NCBI GenBank assembly: GCA_910583785.1
Contig: CAJTZK010000001.1
Coordinates: forward strand, 186,001-250,000
Direction of reading: 5' to 3'
Origin: an uncultured Oscillibacter sp.
GTDB taxonomy: Bacteria > Bacillota > Clostridia > Oscillospirales > Oscillospiraceae
Length of the DNA: 64,000 nt
Shown: in pieces, positions 41,729-51,233 of the stretch
Position numbering within the stretch: the stretch's first letter is position 1
Layout of the letters: every line of letters begins with the position of its first letter
The notes under the pieces: generated by a model
Databases searched by the model: none
What the model saw: only the letters and a program-made list of their open reading frames with translations
Told to the model about the DNA's origin: nothing
Program-made: the position numbers and the translations under genes

Positions 41729-44134
41729 TTACTGCCGCAGGACGGCTTCCGCTTTCTCCCGGGGCACGGGGACAAAAACTGGCGTCTCCTCCCGGGCGGC
41801 CTCCGGCATGGGCGCCAGCGCCGCAGCAAACACCTGGTCGATGGTCTCCACCGGGATAAACTTCAGCGCCGCCCGCACGGTCTGGTCGATCTCCTCCAGG
41901 TCCCGGACGTTGTCCTTGGGAATCAGCACCGTGCCAATGCCGTTGCGCAAGGCGGCCATGGTCTTCTCCTTCAGTCCGCCAATGGCCAGCACCCGGCCCC
42001 GGAGGGTCACCTCCCCCGTCATGGCGATGCCCGCTTTGATTTTCCGGTCCGTCAGGGCGGAGAGCATGGCGGTGGTGACGGCGATGCCCGCCGAGGGGCC
42101 ATCCTTCGGCACCGCGCCCTCGGGGAAGTGGACATGGATGTCCCTGTTTTTGTAGAACTCCGCCTCCACTCCCAATACCGCCGCCCGGCTGCGGATACAG
42201 CTCAGGGCCGCCTGGGCCGATTCCTTTATCACGTCCCCCAGATTTCCAGTAAGCTCCAGCTTCCCGGTACCCTCGCACACGACGGCCTCAACCTCTAAAA
42301 TTTCGCCGCCAGTCTCCGTCCAGGCCAGGCCATTGACCACGCCCACCTCTTCCCGCTCCGTGTGAAGGGCGGGGGGATAGGGCTGGCAGTCCAGGAACTT
42401 GGGCAGGTCCTCTTCCGTCACCGTGACCCGCTTCGTCCCGCCGGAGACCAGCCTCATGTCCGTCTTCCGGCACAGGGCCGCCACTCGCCGCTCCAGCAGG
42501 CGGACGCCGGACTCCCGGGTATAGTCCCGGATAATGGCCCGGAGTACGCCGTCGTCCACCCGGAGGGCGGATTTTTTCAGGCCGTGCTCCGCCAGCTGCT
42601 TGGGCAGCAGGTGGCGGCGGGCAATCTCCACCTTCTCCTCATCCGTGTAGCTGCTGAGACGGATTACCTCCATCCGGTCCAGCAGAGGCTGGGGGATGGT
42701 GTCGGTGGTATTGGCCGTGGTAATGAACATCACCTGGCTCAGGTCCACGGGAATCTCCATATAGTGGTCCCGGAAGGCGTGGTTCTGCTCACTGTCCAGC
42801 ACCTCCAGCAGGGCCGAAGCCGGGTCGCCCCGGTAGTCATTGCCCAGCTTGTCAATCTCATCCAGCAGGAGCAGGGGATTCATGGACCCGCCCCGGATGA
42901 TAGCGTCGATCACCCTGCCGGGCATGGAGCCGATGTAGGTCCGGCGGTGGCCCCGGATATCCGCCTCATCCCGGACGCCGCCCAGGGAAAGGCGGGCCAG
43001 CTTCCGGTTCAGCGCCTTGGCAACGCTGATAGCGATGGAGGTCTTGCCCACCCCCGGCGGGCCCACCAGGCAGAGAATCTGGCCCTTGCCCTTGGGATTC
43101 ATCTGCCGGACGGCTATGGTTTCTAGAATGCGCTCCTTCACCTTTTCCAGGCCGAAGTGCTCTTTTTCCAGCACCTTCCGGGCAGTCTCCACGCTGGCCC
43201 GCTCCCGAGTTGATTTGTTCCAGGGCATCTCCAGGCACACGTCCAGGTAATTCCGGATCACCGATGCCTCGGCACTGCCGTAAGGCTGGCGGGAGAGCTT
43301 CCCCGCCTCTTTCAGCAGGTGCTTCTCTGCCTCTTCCTCCAGATTCAGCTCCAGAATCTTACGGCAGTAATCCTCGACTTCGTCCTCGTCGTCTTCCTCC
43401 CCCAGTTCATTCTGGAGGACCCGGATCTGGGTACGGAGAATTTGGTCCCTCTGCGTGCGGACCAGCTGGTCCCGGATTTTGCCCTCCATTTCGTGCTCAA
43501 AGCCCAAAATGCTGCACTCCCGGGCCAGGAGGCCGTTGAGCTTCCGCAGGCGGACAAAGGGGGCCAGCTCCTCCAAAATCTCCTGCTTATCCGTGTGGCG
43601 CAGGGGGATATTCTGGGCAATGAAGTCCGCTAGCTGTCCCACGTCCCGGCTGTCCATGACGGCGGTGGCAATCTCCTCCGGCACCGCCCCGGAGAGCTGG
43701 GCATAGTCGCTGAAGAGGCTCCAGGCCTGGCGGAGCAGGGCCTCCGCCCGGGGGCTCCGGGCCTCGGAAGGCGGTTCCTCCGGCAGCTCTTCCAGGTTAG
43801 CCTGGAGATACGGGGAGGACTGCCAGAGCCTCCGGAGACGGGCCCGCCTCCGGCCCTCCACCATCACCCGGGCGGAACCGGAGGACAGGCGGAGAATCTG
43901 CCGGATGTGGGACACGGTGCCGATCTGGTACAAGTCCTTTTCCTCCGGCCGTTCTACACTGATCTCCCGCTGGGTGACCAGGAAGACATCCTGTTCCCCC
44001 TCCATGGCCCGCTCCAGGGCCGCAATGGAAATCGGACGCTCCACGTCAAAGGTCAGGTTCATACGGGGAAAGACCGTCAGGCCCCGGAGAGCCAGAACGG
44101 GCATATTCATCGTGGTGGGTTCCATAGGTGTCAT
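41729..44134 (-). CDS. lon: ATP-dependent protease Lon
   Basis: An 801-residue LonA. The N-terminal LON domain (about 10-200) starts MPVLALRGLTVFPRM. It is followed by the coiled linker, AAA+ domain with Walker A GPPGVGKTS and Walker B LLLDEIDKLG, and the C-terminal protease with catalytic Ser in PKDGPSAGIA and Lys in GGLKEKTMAAL. It degrades damaged and regulatory proteins. The ATG at 44134 has AAAGGAG ten bases upstream; a GTG three codons earlier is too close to that site. Confidence 0.97.
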   Translation of the reverse strand: MTPMEPTTMNMPVLALRGLTVFPRMNLTFDVERPISIAALERAMEGEQDVFLVTQREISVERPEEKDLYQIGTVSHIRQILRLSSGSARVMVEGRRRARLRRLWQSSPYLQANLEELPEEPPSEARSPRAEALLRQAWSLFSDYAQLSGAVPEEIATAVMDSRDVGQLADFIAQNIPLRHTDKQEILEELAPFVRLRKLNGLLARECSILGFEHEMEGKIRDQLVRTQRDQILRTQIRVLQNELGEEDDEDEVEDYCRKILELNLEEEAEKHLLKEAGKLSRQPYGSAEASVIRNYLDVCLEMPWNKSTRERASVETARKVLEKEHFGLEKVKERILETIAVRQMNPKGKGQILCLVGPPGVGKTSIAISVAKALNRKLARLSLGGVRDEADIRGHRRTYIGSMPGRVIDAIIRGGSMNPLLLLDEIDKLGNDYRGDPASALLEVLDSEQNHAFRDHYMEIPVDLSQVMFITTANTTDTIPQPLLDRMEVIRLSSYTDEEKVEIARRHLLPKQLAEHGLKKSALRVDDGVLRAIIRDYTRESGVRLLERRVAALCRKTDMRLVSGGTKRVTVTEEDLPKFLDCQPYPPALHTEREEVGVVNGLAWTETGGEILEVEAVVCEGTGKLELTGNLGDVIKESAQAALSCIRSRAAVLGVEAEFYKNRDIHVHFPEGAVPKDGPSAGIAVTTAMLSALTDRKIKAGIAMTGEVTLRGRVLAIGGLKEKTMAALRNGIGTVLIPKDNVRDLEEIDQTVRAALKFIPVETIDQVFAAALAPMPEAAREETPVFVPVPREKAEAVLRQ

Positions 44135-44200
44135 ATGGTTCACGCTCCTTTCCAGGGGCTGGGAATAATTGGCAAGGAATGGAATCTGTCCTTACAACCC

Positions 44201-44254
44201 GAGAGGAAGGGATGTTACTCCCTTCCTCTCTCCCGGCCCGGCGTGAAGCCGGGC
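44201..44254 (-). repeat. Two stable hairpins between clpX and lon
   Basis: Two perfect stems: GAGAGGAAGGGA/TCCCTTCCTCTC (44201-44212, 44219-44230) and GCCCGGC/GCCGGGC (44236-44242, 44248-44254). Neither has a T tail on the minus strand. Confidence 0.55.
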
Positions 44255-44265
44255 TTCTTCTTGTG

Positions 44266-45570
44266 TCAAGACGCGGACTTGGGGGGGCGGGACTTTCCGC
44301 CCTTGCCAGGGTTCAGCTTAACGGAGTAGCTCACTTTCTCCGGGTCCTTTGTCAAAATGGGCTGGCCCGTGCCGTCCACGCACTCCTTGGTGATGACGGC
44401 CTTGACGATGGTGGGGTCCGAGGGGATGTCGTACATAATCTGAGTCAGCATGCCCTCCATGACGGCCCGGAGGCCCCGGGCGCCAATGTTCCGCTCAATG
44501 GCCTTCCCGGCAATGGCGTCCAGCGCCTCCAGCTCAAACTCCAGCTCCACGTCGTCGTACTCCAGCAGCTTTTTATACTGCTTTACCAGGGCGTTCTTGG
44601 GCTCCTGGAGGATACGGACCAGGTCCTCCCGCCGGAGGCCGTTCAGCGGCGCGATGACGGGCAAGCGGCCCACCAGTTCTGGAATAATGCCATATTTCAG
44701 GATGTCATGGGGTTGGACCTCGTGAAGGATTTTGCTCAGGTCCTTATCCTTCTTCCCCTGGACATTGGCTCCGAAGCCGATGCTCTTCTGGTCCAGGCGT
44801 TTTTCAATGATCTTCTCCAGGCCGTCAAAGGCGCCGCCGCAGATAAACAGGATGTTCTTGGTGTTCATCTGGATGAACTCCTGATGAGGGTGCTTCCGGC
44901 CGCCCTGGGGCGGGACATTGGCCACAGTTCCCTCCACGATTTTCAGCAGCGCCTGCTGGACGCCCTCGCCGGAGACATCCCGGGTGATGGAGGTGTTTTC
45001 GCTCTTCCGGGCAATCTTGTCGATTTCGTCCACGTAGATGATGCCGTGTTCGGCCCGTTCCACGTCAAAGTCCGCCGCCTGGAGCAGGCGGAGCAGAATG
45101 TTTTCCACGTCGTCGCCCACGTAGCCCGCCTCGGTAAGGGTGGTGGCGTCGGCAATGGCGAAGGGCACCTTCAAAATCTTCGCCAGGGTCTGGGCGAAGA
45201 GGGTTTTGCCAGAGCCAGTGGGGCCCAGCATCAGGATGTTGCTCTTCTGGAGCTCCACATCCTCGTCGCCGCCGAAAAAGATGCGCTTATAGTGGTTGTA
45301 AACCGCCACGGAGAGGGCGATCTTCGCCTCCTCCTGGCCAATGACATACTGATCCAGCACATCGCGGATCTCCCGGGGCGTGGGCAGCTGGTCCGGCAGG
45401 TCCTCCAGCGCCGGAGCGTCGGGCTCAAATCCGTCGTTCAAAATGCTCATGCACAGGTGGACGCACTCGTCACAGATGCGCACGCCGGGACCCTGTATCA
45501 TGCGGTGAATCTGCTGTTCATGCTTGCCGCAGAAGGAACACCGCAGGGTCTTCTTGCCGTCGTCGTTCAT
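44266..45570 (-). CDS. clpX: ATP-dependent Clp protease ATP-binding subunit ClpX
   Basis: A 434-residue ClpX. It has an N-terminal zinc domain (CSFCGK ... ICDECVHLC), Walker A GPTGSGKTLFAQ, pore loop GYVG, Walker B VDEIDKIARK and the RDVSGEGVQQALLK region. It unfolds substrates and feeds them to ClpP. It follows clpP by 36 bp. GAGAGG precedes the ATG. Confidence 0.98.
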   Translation of the reverse strand: MNDDGKKTLRCSFCGKHEQQIHRMIQGPGVRICDECVHLCMSILNDGFEPDAPALEDLPDQLPTPREIRDVLDQYVIGQEEAKIALSVAVYNHYKRIFFGGDEDVELQKSNILMLGPTGSGKTLFAQTLAKILKVPFAIADATTLTEAGYVGDDVENILLRLLQAADFDVERAEHGIIYVDEIDKIARKSENTSITRDVSGEGVQQALLKIVEGTVANVPPQGGRKHPHQEFIQMNTKNILFICGGAFDGLEKIIEKRLDQKSIGFGANVQGKKDKDLSKILHEVQPHDILKYGIIPELVGRLPVIAPLNGLRREDLVRILQEPKNALVKQYKKLLEYDDVELEFELEALDAIAGKAIERNIGARGLRAVMEGMLTQIMYDIPSDPTIVKAVITKECVDGTGQPILTKDPEKVSYSVKLNPGKGGKSRPPKSAS

Positions 45571-45606
45571 GGTTTCTACCTCTCTATCGGGGATGGGGCT
45601 CCGCGT

Positions 45607-46209
45607 TTACGCCTCGTCCTTTTTCTCTTCCTTGTTGATGAGAATCTTATCAATCAGGCCAAAGTCCCTGGCCTCTTCCGCGCTCATGAAGTTGTCCCGC
45701 TCACAGGCGGCGGTAACCTCCTCGATGGAGCGTCCCGTGTTCGCCGCCAGGATGCGGTTCATCCGCTTTTTGATGGTCTCCAGACGTTTCAGGTGGATGG
45801 CCATGTCCGTAATCTGGCCCTGGGTCCCGGCGGAGGGCTGGTGGATCATGATCTCCGCGTTGGGCAGGGCGATGCGCTTGCCCTTGGCCCCGGCGGAGAG
45901 GAGGAACGCGCCCATGCTGGCCGCCATGCCCACGCAGATTGTGGACACATCGCACTTGACATACTGCATCGTATCATAGATGGCCATGCCGTCCGTGACG
46001 GAGCCGCCAGGGCTGTTGATATACAGCTGGATATCCTTATCAGGGTCCTGGGCCTCCAGGTAAAGGAGCTGGGCCACGATCAGGCTGGCCGTGGTGGCGT
46101 TGACCTCCTCGCCCAGGAAGACAATCCGGTCGTTCAGCAGCCGGGAGAAAATGTCATAGGACCGCTCGCCCCGGTTCGTCTGCTCAACTACGTAAGGAAC
46201 TAAACTCAA
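45607..46209 (-). CDS. clpP: ATP-dependent Clp protease proteolytic subunit ClpP
   Basis: A 200-residue ClpP with catalytic S98 (GMAASMGAF), H123 (MIHQPS) and D172 (ERDNFM). Starts at TTG (46209) with GGAGG eight bases upstream; no ATG fits. It forms the 14-mer chamber used by ClpX. A 12-bp dyad (46285-46317) lies upstream. Confidence 0.97.
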   Translation of the reverse strand: MSLVPYVVEQTNRGERSYDIFSRLLNDRIVFLGEEVNATTASLIVAQLLYLEAQDPDKDIQLYINSPGGSVTDGMAIYDTMQYVKCDVSTICVGMAASMGAFLLSAGAKGKRIALPNAEIMIHQPSAGTQGQITDMAIHLKRLETIKKRMNRILAANTGRSIEEVTAACERDNFMSAEEARDFGLIDKILINKEEKKDEA

Positions 46210-46284
46210 TTTGAAAACCTCCAGTCTTTTGTGGACGCCGGGCCCGCCGGGTGAAATGTGCTCCAGCGGAAGCCCATATAACCA

Positions 46285-46317
46285 TTTTCACATGATACCA
46301 CAGGCATCATGTGAAAA
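46285..46317. repeat. Dyad between tig and clpP
   Basis: TTTTCACATGAT (46285-46296) and ATCATGTGAAAA (46306-46317), perfect 12-bp inverted repeat with a 9-base centre, about 75-110 bases before the clpP start. It can be read as an operator or a stem-loop. Confidence 0.6.
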
Positions 46318-46361
46318 GGTGTCGAATCTGTGAACCCGCAAGTAAAGATTCGGCTTATTTA

Positions 46362-47837
46362 TTATGATTCGGCGTCCTTCGGCTCCCCGGATTCCTCCGT
46401 CTTCTTCTTCCGGGGCTTCCGGGCGGGCTTTTTCTCCTCCGCAGGAGCCTCCCCCTCCTCGGCGGAAGGCTCCTCGGCCTTCTTCTTCCGGGGTTTCCGG
46501 GCAGGCTTTTTCTCCTCTTCGGCGGGCTCGGAGCCCTCCTCCCCGGCGGGCTTTTCCTCCGGCTTGACGGCGGTGGCACTCTTCACCACCACGTCGATGG
46601 CCCGGCGGCTGCACACCTGGTCCTTCACCTGGTCCGCCTGGATGTACTTCTTCACCATATCCGCATCCATGCCGAACTGCTCCGCCAGCTTTTTGTACTC
46701 TTCTTCCACGTCTTCGTCGCTGGCCTCAATGTTTTCCGCCTTGATGATGGCCATGACGGCCAGGTCCATCCGCACCTGGCGCAGGGCGGGCTCCTTGGCG
46801 TCCTCCAGCAGCTTGGACTCCTGGAGTCCGGTCATTTGGAGGTACTGGTCGTAAGGAATACCCTGCTGGGCAATCTGGGTGCGGAAGTTCTCCACGAACT
46901 GGCGGGCCTGGCCCTCCACCATGGCGTCGGGAATCTCGGCGGTGATATTGGCCGCCACCTGCTCCATCAGCGCGTCCTCGAAGCCCCGCTGGGCGTCCTT
47001 CTCCCGCTCCTCCTTAATCTGCTTTTCCAGGTCCGCCTTCAGCTCATCCAGGGTGTCGAACTCGCTGACATCCTTGGCAAACTCGTCGTCCAGGGCGGGG
47101 ATTTCCTTCTCCTTGACCTCGTGGCACTTGACCTTGAAGACCACGGCCTTTCCGGCCAGGTCCGCGTGGTAGTCCTCGGGGAAGGTGATGCCGATGTCCT
47201 TTTCTTCTCCGGCCTTCATGCCGGCCACCTGCTCCTCAAAGCCGGGAACAAAGCTGTGGGAGCCCAGCTCCAGGCTGTGGTTGGTCCCCTTGCCGCCGTC
47301 AAAGGGCTTGCCGTCCAGGAAGCCCTCGAAGTCGATGACGGCGGTATCGCCCTCCTTGGCCTCCCGCTCCACGGACACCAGGCGGGTGTTCCGGTCAGTA
47401 AGGGCCTGGAGGCGGCGGTCCACGTCTTCGGCAGTAACCTTGACCTCCTCCTTGGGCGCGGCCAGGCCCTGGTACTGGCCCAAGGCAACCTCGGGATACA
47501 CGGGCGCGACAGCCTTGAAGGTAAAGCCCTGCCGGGTGCACTCGCCTACCAGCTCCACGGACGGGTAACCCACCACCTGGAGCTCCTTCTCCTTCACGGC
47601 GGCCTCATAGGCGTCGGGGAAGGCGATGTTGATGGCCTCGTCGAAGAATACCTCCGCGCCGTACATGCCCTCGATGATCTTCCGGGGGGCCTTGCCGGGG
47701 CGGAAACCGGGGACGTTGATCTTGCCCCGCATCTTCCGGTACGCCTTTTCCATGGCGGCCTCGAACTCGGCGGCCTCCACCTCGATGGTCAACGCGACCT
47801 GGCTTTTCTCGATCTTCTCGCAGCTTTTCACACTCAT
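46362..47837 (-). CDS. tig: Trigger factor with repetitive basic tail
   Basis: A 491-residue trigger factor: ribosome-binding domain (NVPGFRPGKAPRKIIEG), the FKBP-type PPIase domain (about 160-245), and the helical chaperone arms. The C-terminus carries an extra tail of about 60 residues in which EEKKPARKPRKKK occurs twice, 26 residues apart; the DNA copies begin near 46401 and 46479. The tail is highly charged and probably disordered. It chaperones nascent chains. ATG at 47837 has GGAGG upstream. Own promoter at about 47896-47924 (TGGAAT-17-TAGAAT). Confidence 0.95.
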   Translation of the reverse strand: MSVKSCEKIEKSQVALTIEVEAAEFEAAMEKAYRKMRGKINVPGFRPGKAPRKIIEGMYGAEVFFDEAINIAFPDAYEAAVKEKELQVVGYPSVELVGECTRQGFTFKAVAPVYPEVALGQYQGLAAPKEEVKVTAEDVDRRLQALTDRNTRLVSVEREAKEGDTAVIDFEGFLDGKPFDGGKGTNHSLELGSHSFVPGFEEQVAGMKAGEEKDIGITFPEDYHADLAGKAVVFKVKCHEVKEKEIPALDDEFAKDVSEFDTLDELKADLEKQIKEEREKDAQRGFEDALMEQVAANITAEIPDAMVEGQARQFVENFRTQIAQQGIPYDQYLQMTGLQESKLLEDAKEPALRQVRMDLAVMAIIKAENIEASDEDVEEEYKKLAEQFGMDADMVKKYIQADQVKDQVCSRRAIDVVVKSATAVKPEEKPAGEEGSEPAEEEKKPARKPRKKKAEEPSAEEGEAPAEEKKPARKPRKKKTEESGEPKDAES

Positions 47838-47895
47838 GTCTGTTTTCCTCCGTTCATTCCCGGCGCTCAAAAAGCACTCCGCCGGGCAGTTCAGT

Positions 47896-47924
47896 ATTCT
47901 ATCAGAAAAAAATTGAAAATTCCA
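47896..47924 (-). promoter_or_regulatory. Promoter of tig
   Basis: Minus strand: -10 TAGAAT (47896-47901) with a partial -35 TGGAAT (47919-47924) at 17 bp. Confidence 0.5.
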
Positions 47925-47936
47925 GTCTTTTTTCCT

Positions 47937-48617
47937 TCAATCACAAATTTTTTTCGGAACAAAGCCCAGGTAGTCGGCGGAGATCAGGGAAAACTCCGTT
48001 TTCCCCCTGGTTCCCTCCAGCCTCCGCCGGATGGCGTGGCCATGAAGATGGCCATAGCAGCACTGGGAAACCCGGTATTTTTCCAGGGTTTCCAGGATTT
48101 CCGGGCACTCGTAGCCCTGGTATAGGGGCGGGTAATGGAGGAAGCACAAGATGGGCCTCTCCCCCGCCGCCTTCAGGGAGGCCTCCAGCCGCCCCACCTC
48201 CCGGTTCAGCACCTTGACGTTGTGGGCGTCCTCCTCCAGGAACCAGCCCCGGGTGCCGCAGACGGCGTAGTCCCCGTAAAACACGCAGTTGTTGTGGAGC
48301 ATGTCCAAGGTGTGGATGCCCTTCCCGTCAAAGAAACGGTGGAGCTTGGCGGCGGTGGTCCACCAGTAGTCGTGGTTTCCCTTTACCAGGTACTTCCTAC
48401 AGGGGAACTGGTCCAGGAACTGAAAGTCCGCCTCCGCCTCCTCCAGGCTCATGCCCCAGGAGGTGTCCCCCGCCAGGACCAGAACGTCCTCCGCCGCCAG
48501 GGCGGAGAGGCTTTCCGCAATGCGCTCCGTGTAGTTCTCCCAGGCGGGGCCAAAGACCTCCATGGGCTTGTTGGCCGTCAGGGAGAGGTGCAGGTCCCCG
48601 ATGGCGTAGAGGGCCAT
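47937..48617 (-). CDS. Metallophosphoesterase
   Basis: A 226-residue calcineurin-like enzyme. All metal motifs are visible: GDLHLS (1-12), GDTSWG, GNHDYWW, the His of LHYPP, and YGHLHGHA. Substrate unknown. It is the last gene of the signal-peptidase operon. A GGGGGAG site precedes the ATG. Confidence 0.9.
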   Translation of the reverse strand: MALYAIGDLHLSLTANKPMEVFGPAWENYTERIAESLSALAAEDVLVLAGDTSWGMSLEEAEADFQFLDQFPCRKYLVKGNHDYWWTTAAKLHRFFDGKGIHTLDMLHNNCVFYGDYAVCGTRGWFLEEDAHNVKVLNREVGRLEASLKAAGERPILCFLHYPPLYQGYECPEILETLEKYRVSQCCYGHLHGHAIRRRLEGTRGKTEFSLISADYLGFVPKKICD

Positions 48618-48635
48618 GACAGCTCCCCCTTTCCG

Positions 48636-49331
48636 TTAGCTTTTCCCGTATTCCAGCTCGTCCTCAAAGGCCAGGGCCGCGCCGCAGCTCTGGCACCAGC
48701 GAATTTGCCCCCTGCCCTGCCAGGGGGCGGCCAAGCCCTGGCCGCAGCCGGGGCATCTCAAACAGCGGCTGGCCAGAACCCACGTGATGCCCCAGAGAAC
48801 CATTCCCGCCAAGCCCACAAAAACGCAGATGTCCCGGGCGGTCCAGATGGTTCCTATCACGGCCCAGAGCTCATCCTCCGTCCGGAAACTGGGCATCATC
48901 AGGTTGAAAGCCAGGGCGCTCCCCACCACAAAGGCCACTCCGGCAAGGCCCAGCACAAAAAGCAGCCGCGCCCGGCTCCGTTTCAGCCGGAACCGCTGCC
49001 GCCCGTCCAGAGGGGGCTCTGCCGCGTTCAGGGGACCGTCGTCAAAGGGCAGGACATGCCCGCAGCAGGAACAGTACATTTTTCGATAGACCCAGCTGAG
49101 GCCCTCTCCCCTTTTTCCACAGTGGGGACACCGGGACACCCCGTGCCAGAGGACCACGCTCAAGAGCTTGATCCCCAGGCCCAACATTCCAATTTCAAAA
49201 GCTGGCAAGCCAAAATCGCCTTCGAGCCACTCCCGGAAAAAGACGCCCGCCCCCCAAAACAGCCACCAGCCCGAATGCGATAGAAACAGCGATATCTGGG
49301 CCCATCTGCGTTTCAGCGTTTTGGCCTCCAC
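48636..49331 (-). CDS. Membrane protein with two zinc ribbons
   Basis: A 231-residue protein: N-terminal membrane segments (about 16-35 and 44-62), a first four-Cys ribbon (CPHCGKRG ... CSCCGH), two further membrane segments (about 122-144 and 168-190), then a second ribbon (CLRCPGCGQG ... CQSCG). The ribbons would face the cytoplasm. Starts at GTG (49331). Function unknown; placed between thrC and the phosphoesterase. Confidence 0.75.
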   Translation of the reverse strand: MEAKTLKRRWAQISLFLSHSGWWLFWGAGVFFREWLEGDFGLPAFEIGMLGLGIKLLSVVLWHGVSRCPHCGKRGEGLSWVYRKMYCSCCGHVLPFDDGPLNAAEPPLDGRQRFRLKRSRARLLFVLGLAGVAFVVGSALAFNLMMPSFRTEDELWAVIGTIWTARDICVFVGLAGMVLWGITWVLASRCLRCPGCGQGLAAPWQGRGQIRWCQSCGAALAFEDELEYGKS

Positions 49332-49355
49332 ATTCCCTGCCTCTTTCTCTCAATC

Positions 49356-50843
49356 TTATTTCAGGAAGTCCAGCACCACGCCGTCCATACCCGGCTTCTC
49401 CGCCGTCAGATCGAACCGCCGTTCCTTGCCCTTCAGGGCCGCCAGCCGCTTAGGGACCGCCACGCCGGAAACAGCGTTCAGCTGCTCCAGCAGCTCCACG
49501 CCGTCCCCCTCGGGGGTCTCGCCGATGGCCCGGAGCACGTTGTCGCAGAATTTATAGGGAGAGGCCGTGGAGACGAAGACCGTCAGAGTCTTATCCCCGG
49601 TTTCCCTCCGGTACTGCTCCAGCACCCCCGCCGCCACGGCGGTGTGGGTGTCAATGAGATAACCGTGCTCCTTATAATATCGGGCGATGGTTTCCGCGGT
49701 CCCCGCCTCATCGCAGGAGCCGCCCCAGAACTGTTCCTGGAGGGCCGCCTTGATCTTCCCGGAAACCTCGTATCTCCCGCTCCTGCCCAGGGCCTCCATG
49801 TAGCCCCGGACCTCCTGGTCGTTCTCCCCGGAGAGGTCGAACAGCAGCCGCTCCAAATTGCTGGACACCAGAATATCCATGGAGGGGCTCATGGTGGTGT
49901 GGAAGGGACGGTTCTTGTCGTACACGCCAGTGCGGAGGAAATCCGTCAGCACATCGTTCTTGTTGGAGGCGCAGATGAGCTTCCCCACAGGCAGCCCCAT
50001 GCGTTTCGCGTAGTACGCCGCCAGGATGTCCCCGAAGTTCCCGGTGGGCACGCAGAAATTCACCTTGTCCCCCATCTGGACCTCCCCGTCCTGGAGCAGG
50101 CCGCAGTAGGCGGAGATGTAGTAGACCACCTGGGGCAGGATGCGGCCCCAGTTGATGGAGTTGGCGGAGGACAGGAGATAACCCCGGTCCGCCAGTGTCT
50201 TCCGGATTTCCCCGTCGGAAAAAATGCGCTTCACGCCCGCCTGGGCGTCGTCGAAGTTGCCTTCCACGGCGCAGACGCCAACGTTTTCCCCGTCCTGGGT
50301 AACCATCTGGGCCTCCTGGACCTTGGACACGCCGTCCTTGGGATAGAAGACCATGATTTTGGTCTGGGGCACATTGGCGAAGCCCTCCATAGCGGCCTTT
50401 CCGGTATCCCCGGAAGTCGCCACCAGGATGCAGACCGTCTTGTCCTCCCCGGTCTTCCGCAGCGCGGCAGAAAGCAGCTGGGGCAGCATTTGCAGGGCCA
50501 TGTCTTTAAAGGCGGAGGTGGGGCCGTGCCACAGCTCCAGGCAATGCGTGTTTCCGTCCACCTTCCGCAAAGGCGCGGCGGCGGGGGTGTCGTACTTATC
50601 CGGGCCGTAGGCGTTGTTAGCGAAGGCCAGCAGCTCCTCCTCCGGATAGTCCGTCAGGTAGAGGGCCATGACCTTGGCGGTGCGCTCCTGATAGGAGGCC
50701 GTGGCCAGGCTCTTCAAAAACGCCTCGTCAATCTGGGGAATGGCCTCCGGGGTCAGCAGCCCGCCGTCCCGGGAGAGGCCCAGCTTCACCGCCTCGGCCC
50801 CGGCCATCCGGAGGGTGCGGTCCCTGGTGCTCAAATATTTCAT
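49356..50843 (-). CDS. thrC: Threonine synthase
   Basis: A 495-residue fold-II PLP enzyme of the longer threonine synthase type, with the PLP Lys in GPTSAFKDMALQ and the phosphate-binding ATSGDTGKAAMEG. It forms threonine from O-phosphohomoserine. No other threonine genes are nearby. ATG at 50843 (MKYLSTRD) has AAAGGCGAG upstream. Confidence 0.97.
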   Translation of the reverse strand: MKYLSTRDRTLRMAGAEAVKLGLSRDGGLLTPEAIPQIDEAFLKSLATASYQERTAKVMALYLTDYPEEELLAFANNAYGPDKYDTPAAAPLRKVDGNTHCLELWHGPTSAFKDMALQMLPQLLSAALRKTGEDKTVCILVATSGDTGKAAMEGFANVPQTKIMVFYPKDGVSKVQEAQMVTQDGENVGVCAVEGNFDDAQAGVKRIFSDGEIRKTLADRGYLLSSANSINWGRILPQVVYYISAYCGLLQDGEVQMGDKVNFCVPTGNFGDILAAYYAKRMGLPVGKLICASNKNDVLTDFLRTGVYDKNRPFHTTMSPSMDILVSSNLERLLFDLSGENDQEVRGYMEALGRSGRYEVSGKIKAALQEQFWGGSCDEAGTAETIARYYKEHGYLIDTHTAVAAGVLEQYRRETGDKTLTVFVSTASPYKFCDNVLRAIGETPEGDGVELLEQLNAVSGVAVPKRLAALKGKERRFDLTAEKPGMDGVVLDFLK

Positions 50844-50873
50844 AGTATCTCGCCTTTCCAATGTAGTTTTGAT

Positions 50874-51233
50874 CTATGCAAAGGCGTCTTCCAGGTAGAC
50901 TACCCGGAGGCCGCCGTCTTGTTCCCCGTAAATTTCCGCCACGTCAAAGCGGGCGGGGCAGTCCAGGCCATGCCTAGCCATGTAAAGGCCCGCCGCCCGG
51001 CGGAGGCGTTCCCGCTTCCTCCCGTCCACGAACTCCCGGGGCAGCCCGATGGCGCCAAAGCCCCGGCGCTTCACCTCCACAAAGCACAGGACGCCCCCGG
51101 GGCTTTGGGCCACGATGTCCAGCTCCCCATAGCGGCACCGCCACTGGCGGCTGAATATGGCATAGCCCCGCTCCTCCAGATACCGCCCGGCCAGGGCCTC
51201 CCCCTGGTCCCCGGAGGCTTTCGTCCCGCTCAC
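50874..51233 (-). CDS. YraN/UPF0102 endonuclease-like protein
   Basis: A 119-residue UPF0102 protein with a Holliday-resolvase-like fold: GEALAGRYLEERGYAIFSRQWR, YGELDIVAQ and VEVKRRGFG (acidic and Lys residues of the nuclease core). No activity is established. GTG at 51233 overlaps the rnhB stop by 4 bp, and GGGAGG lies seven bases upstream. The order rnhB-yraN is widespread. Confidence 0.9.
   Translation of the reverse strand: MSGTKASGDQGEALAGRYLEERGYAIFSRQWRCRYGELDIVAQSPGGVLCFVEVKRRGFGAIGLPREFVDGRKRERLRRAAGLYMARHGLDCPARFDVAEIYGEQDGGLRVVYLEDAFA

Noticed and set aside
44128..46203. A 691-codon open frame on the plus strand opposite clpX and clpP
   Set aside because: Antisense shadow of two certain genes; composition and lack of RBS argue against a gene.
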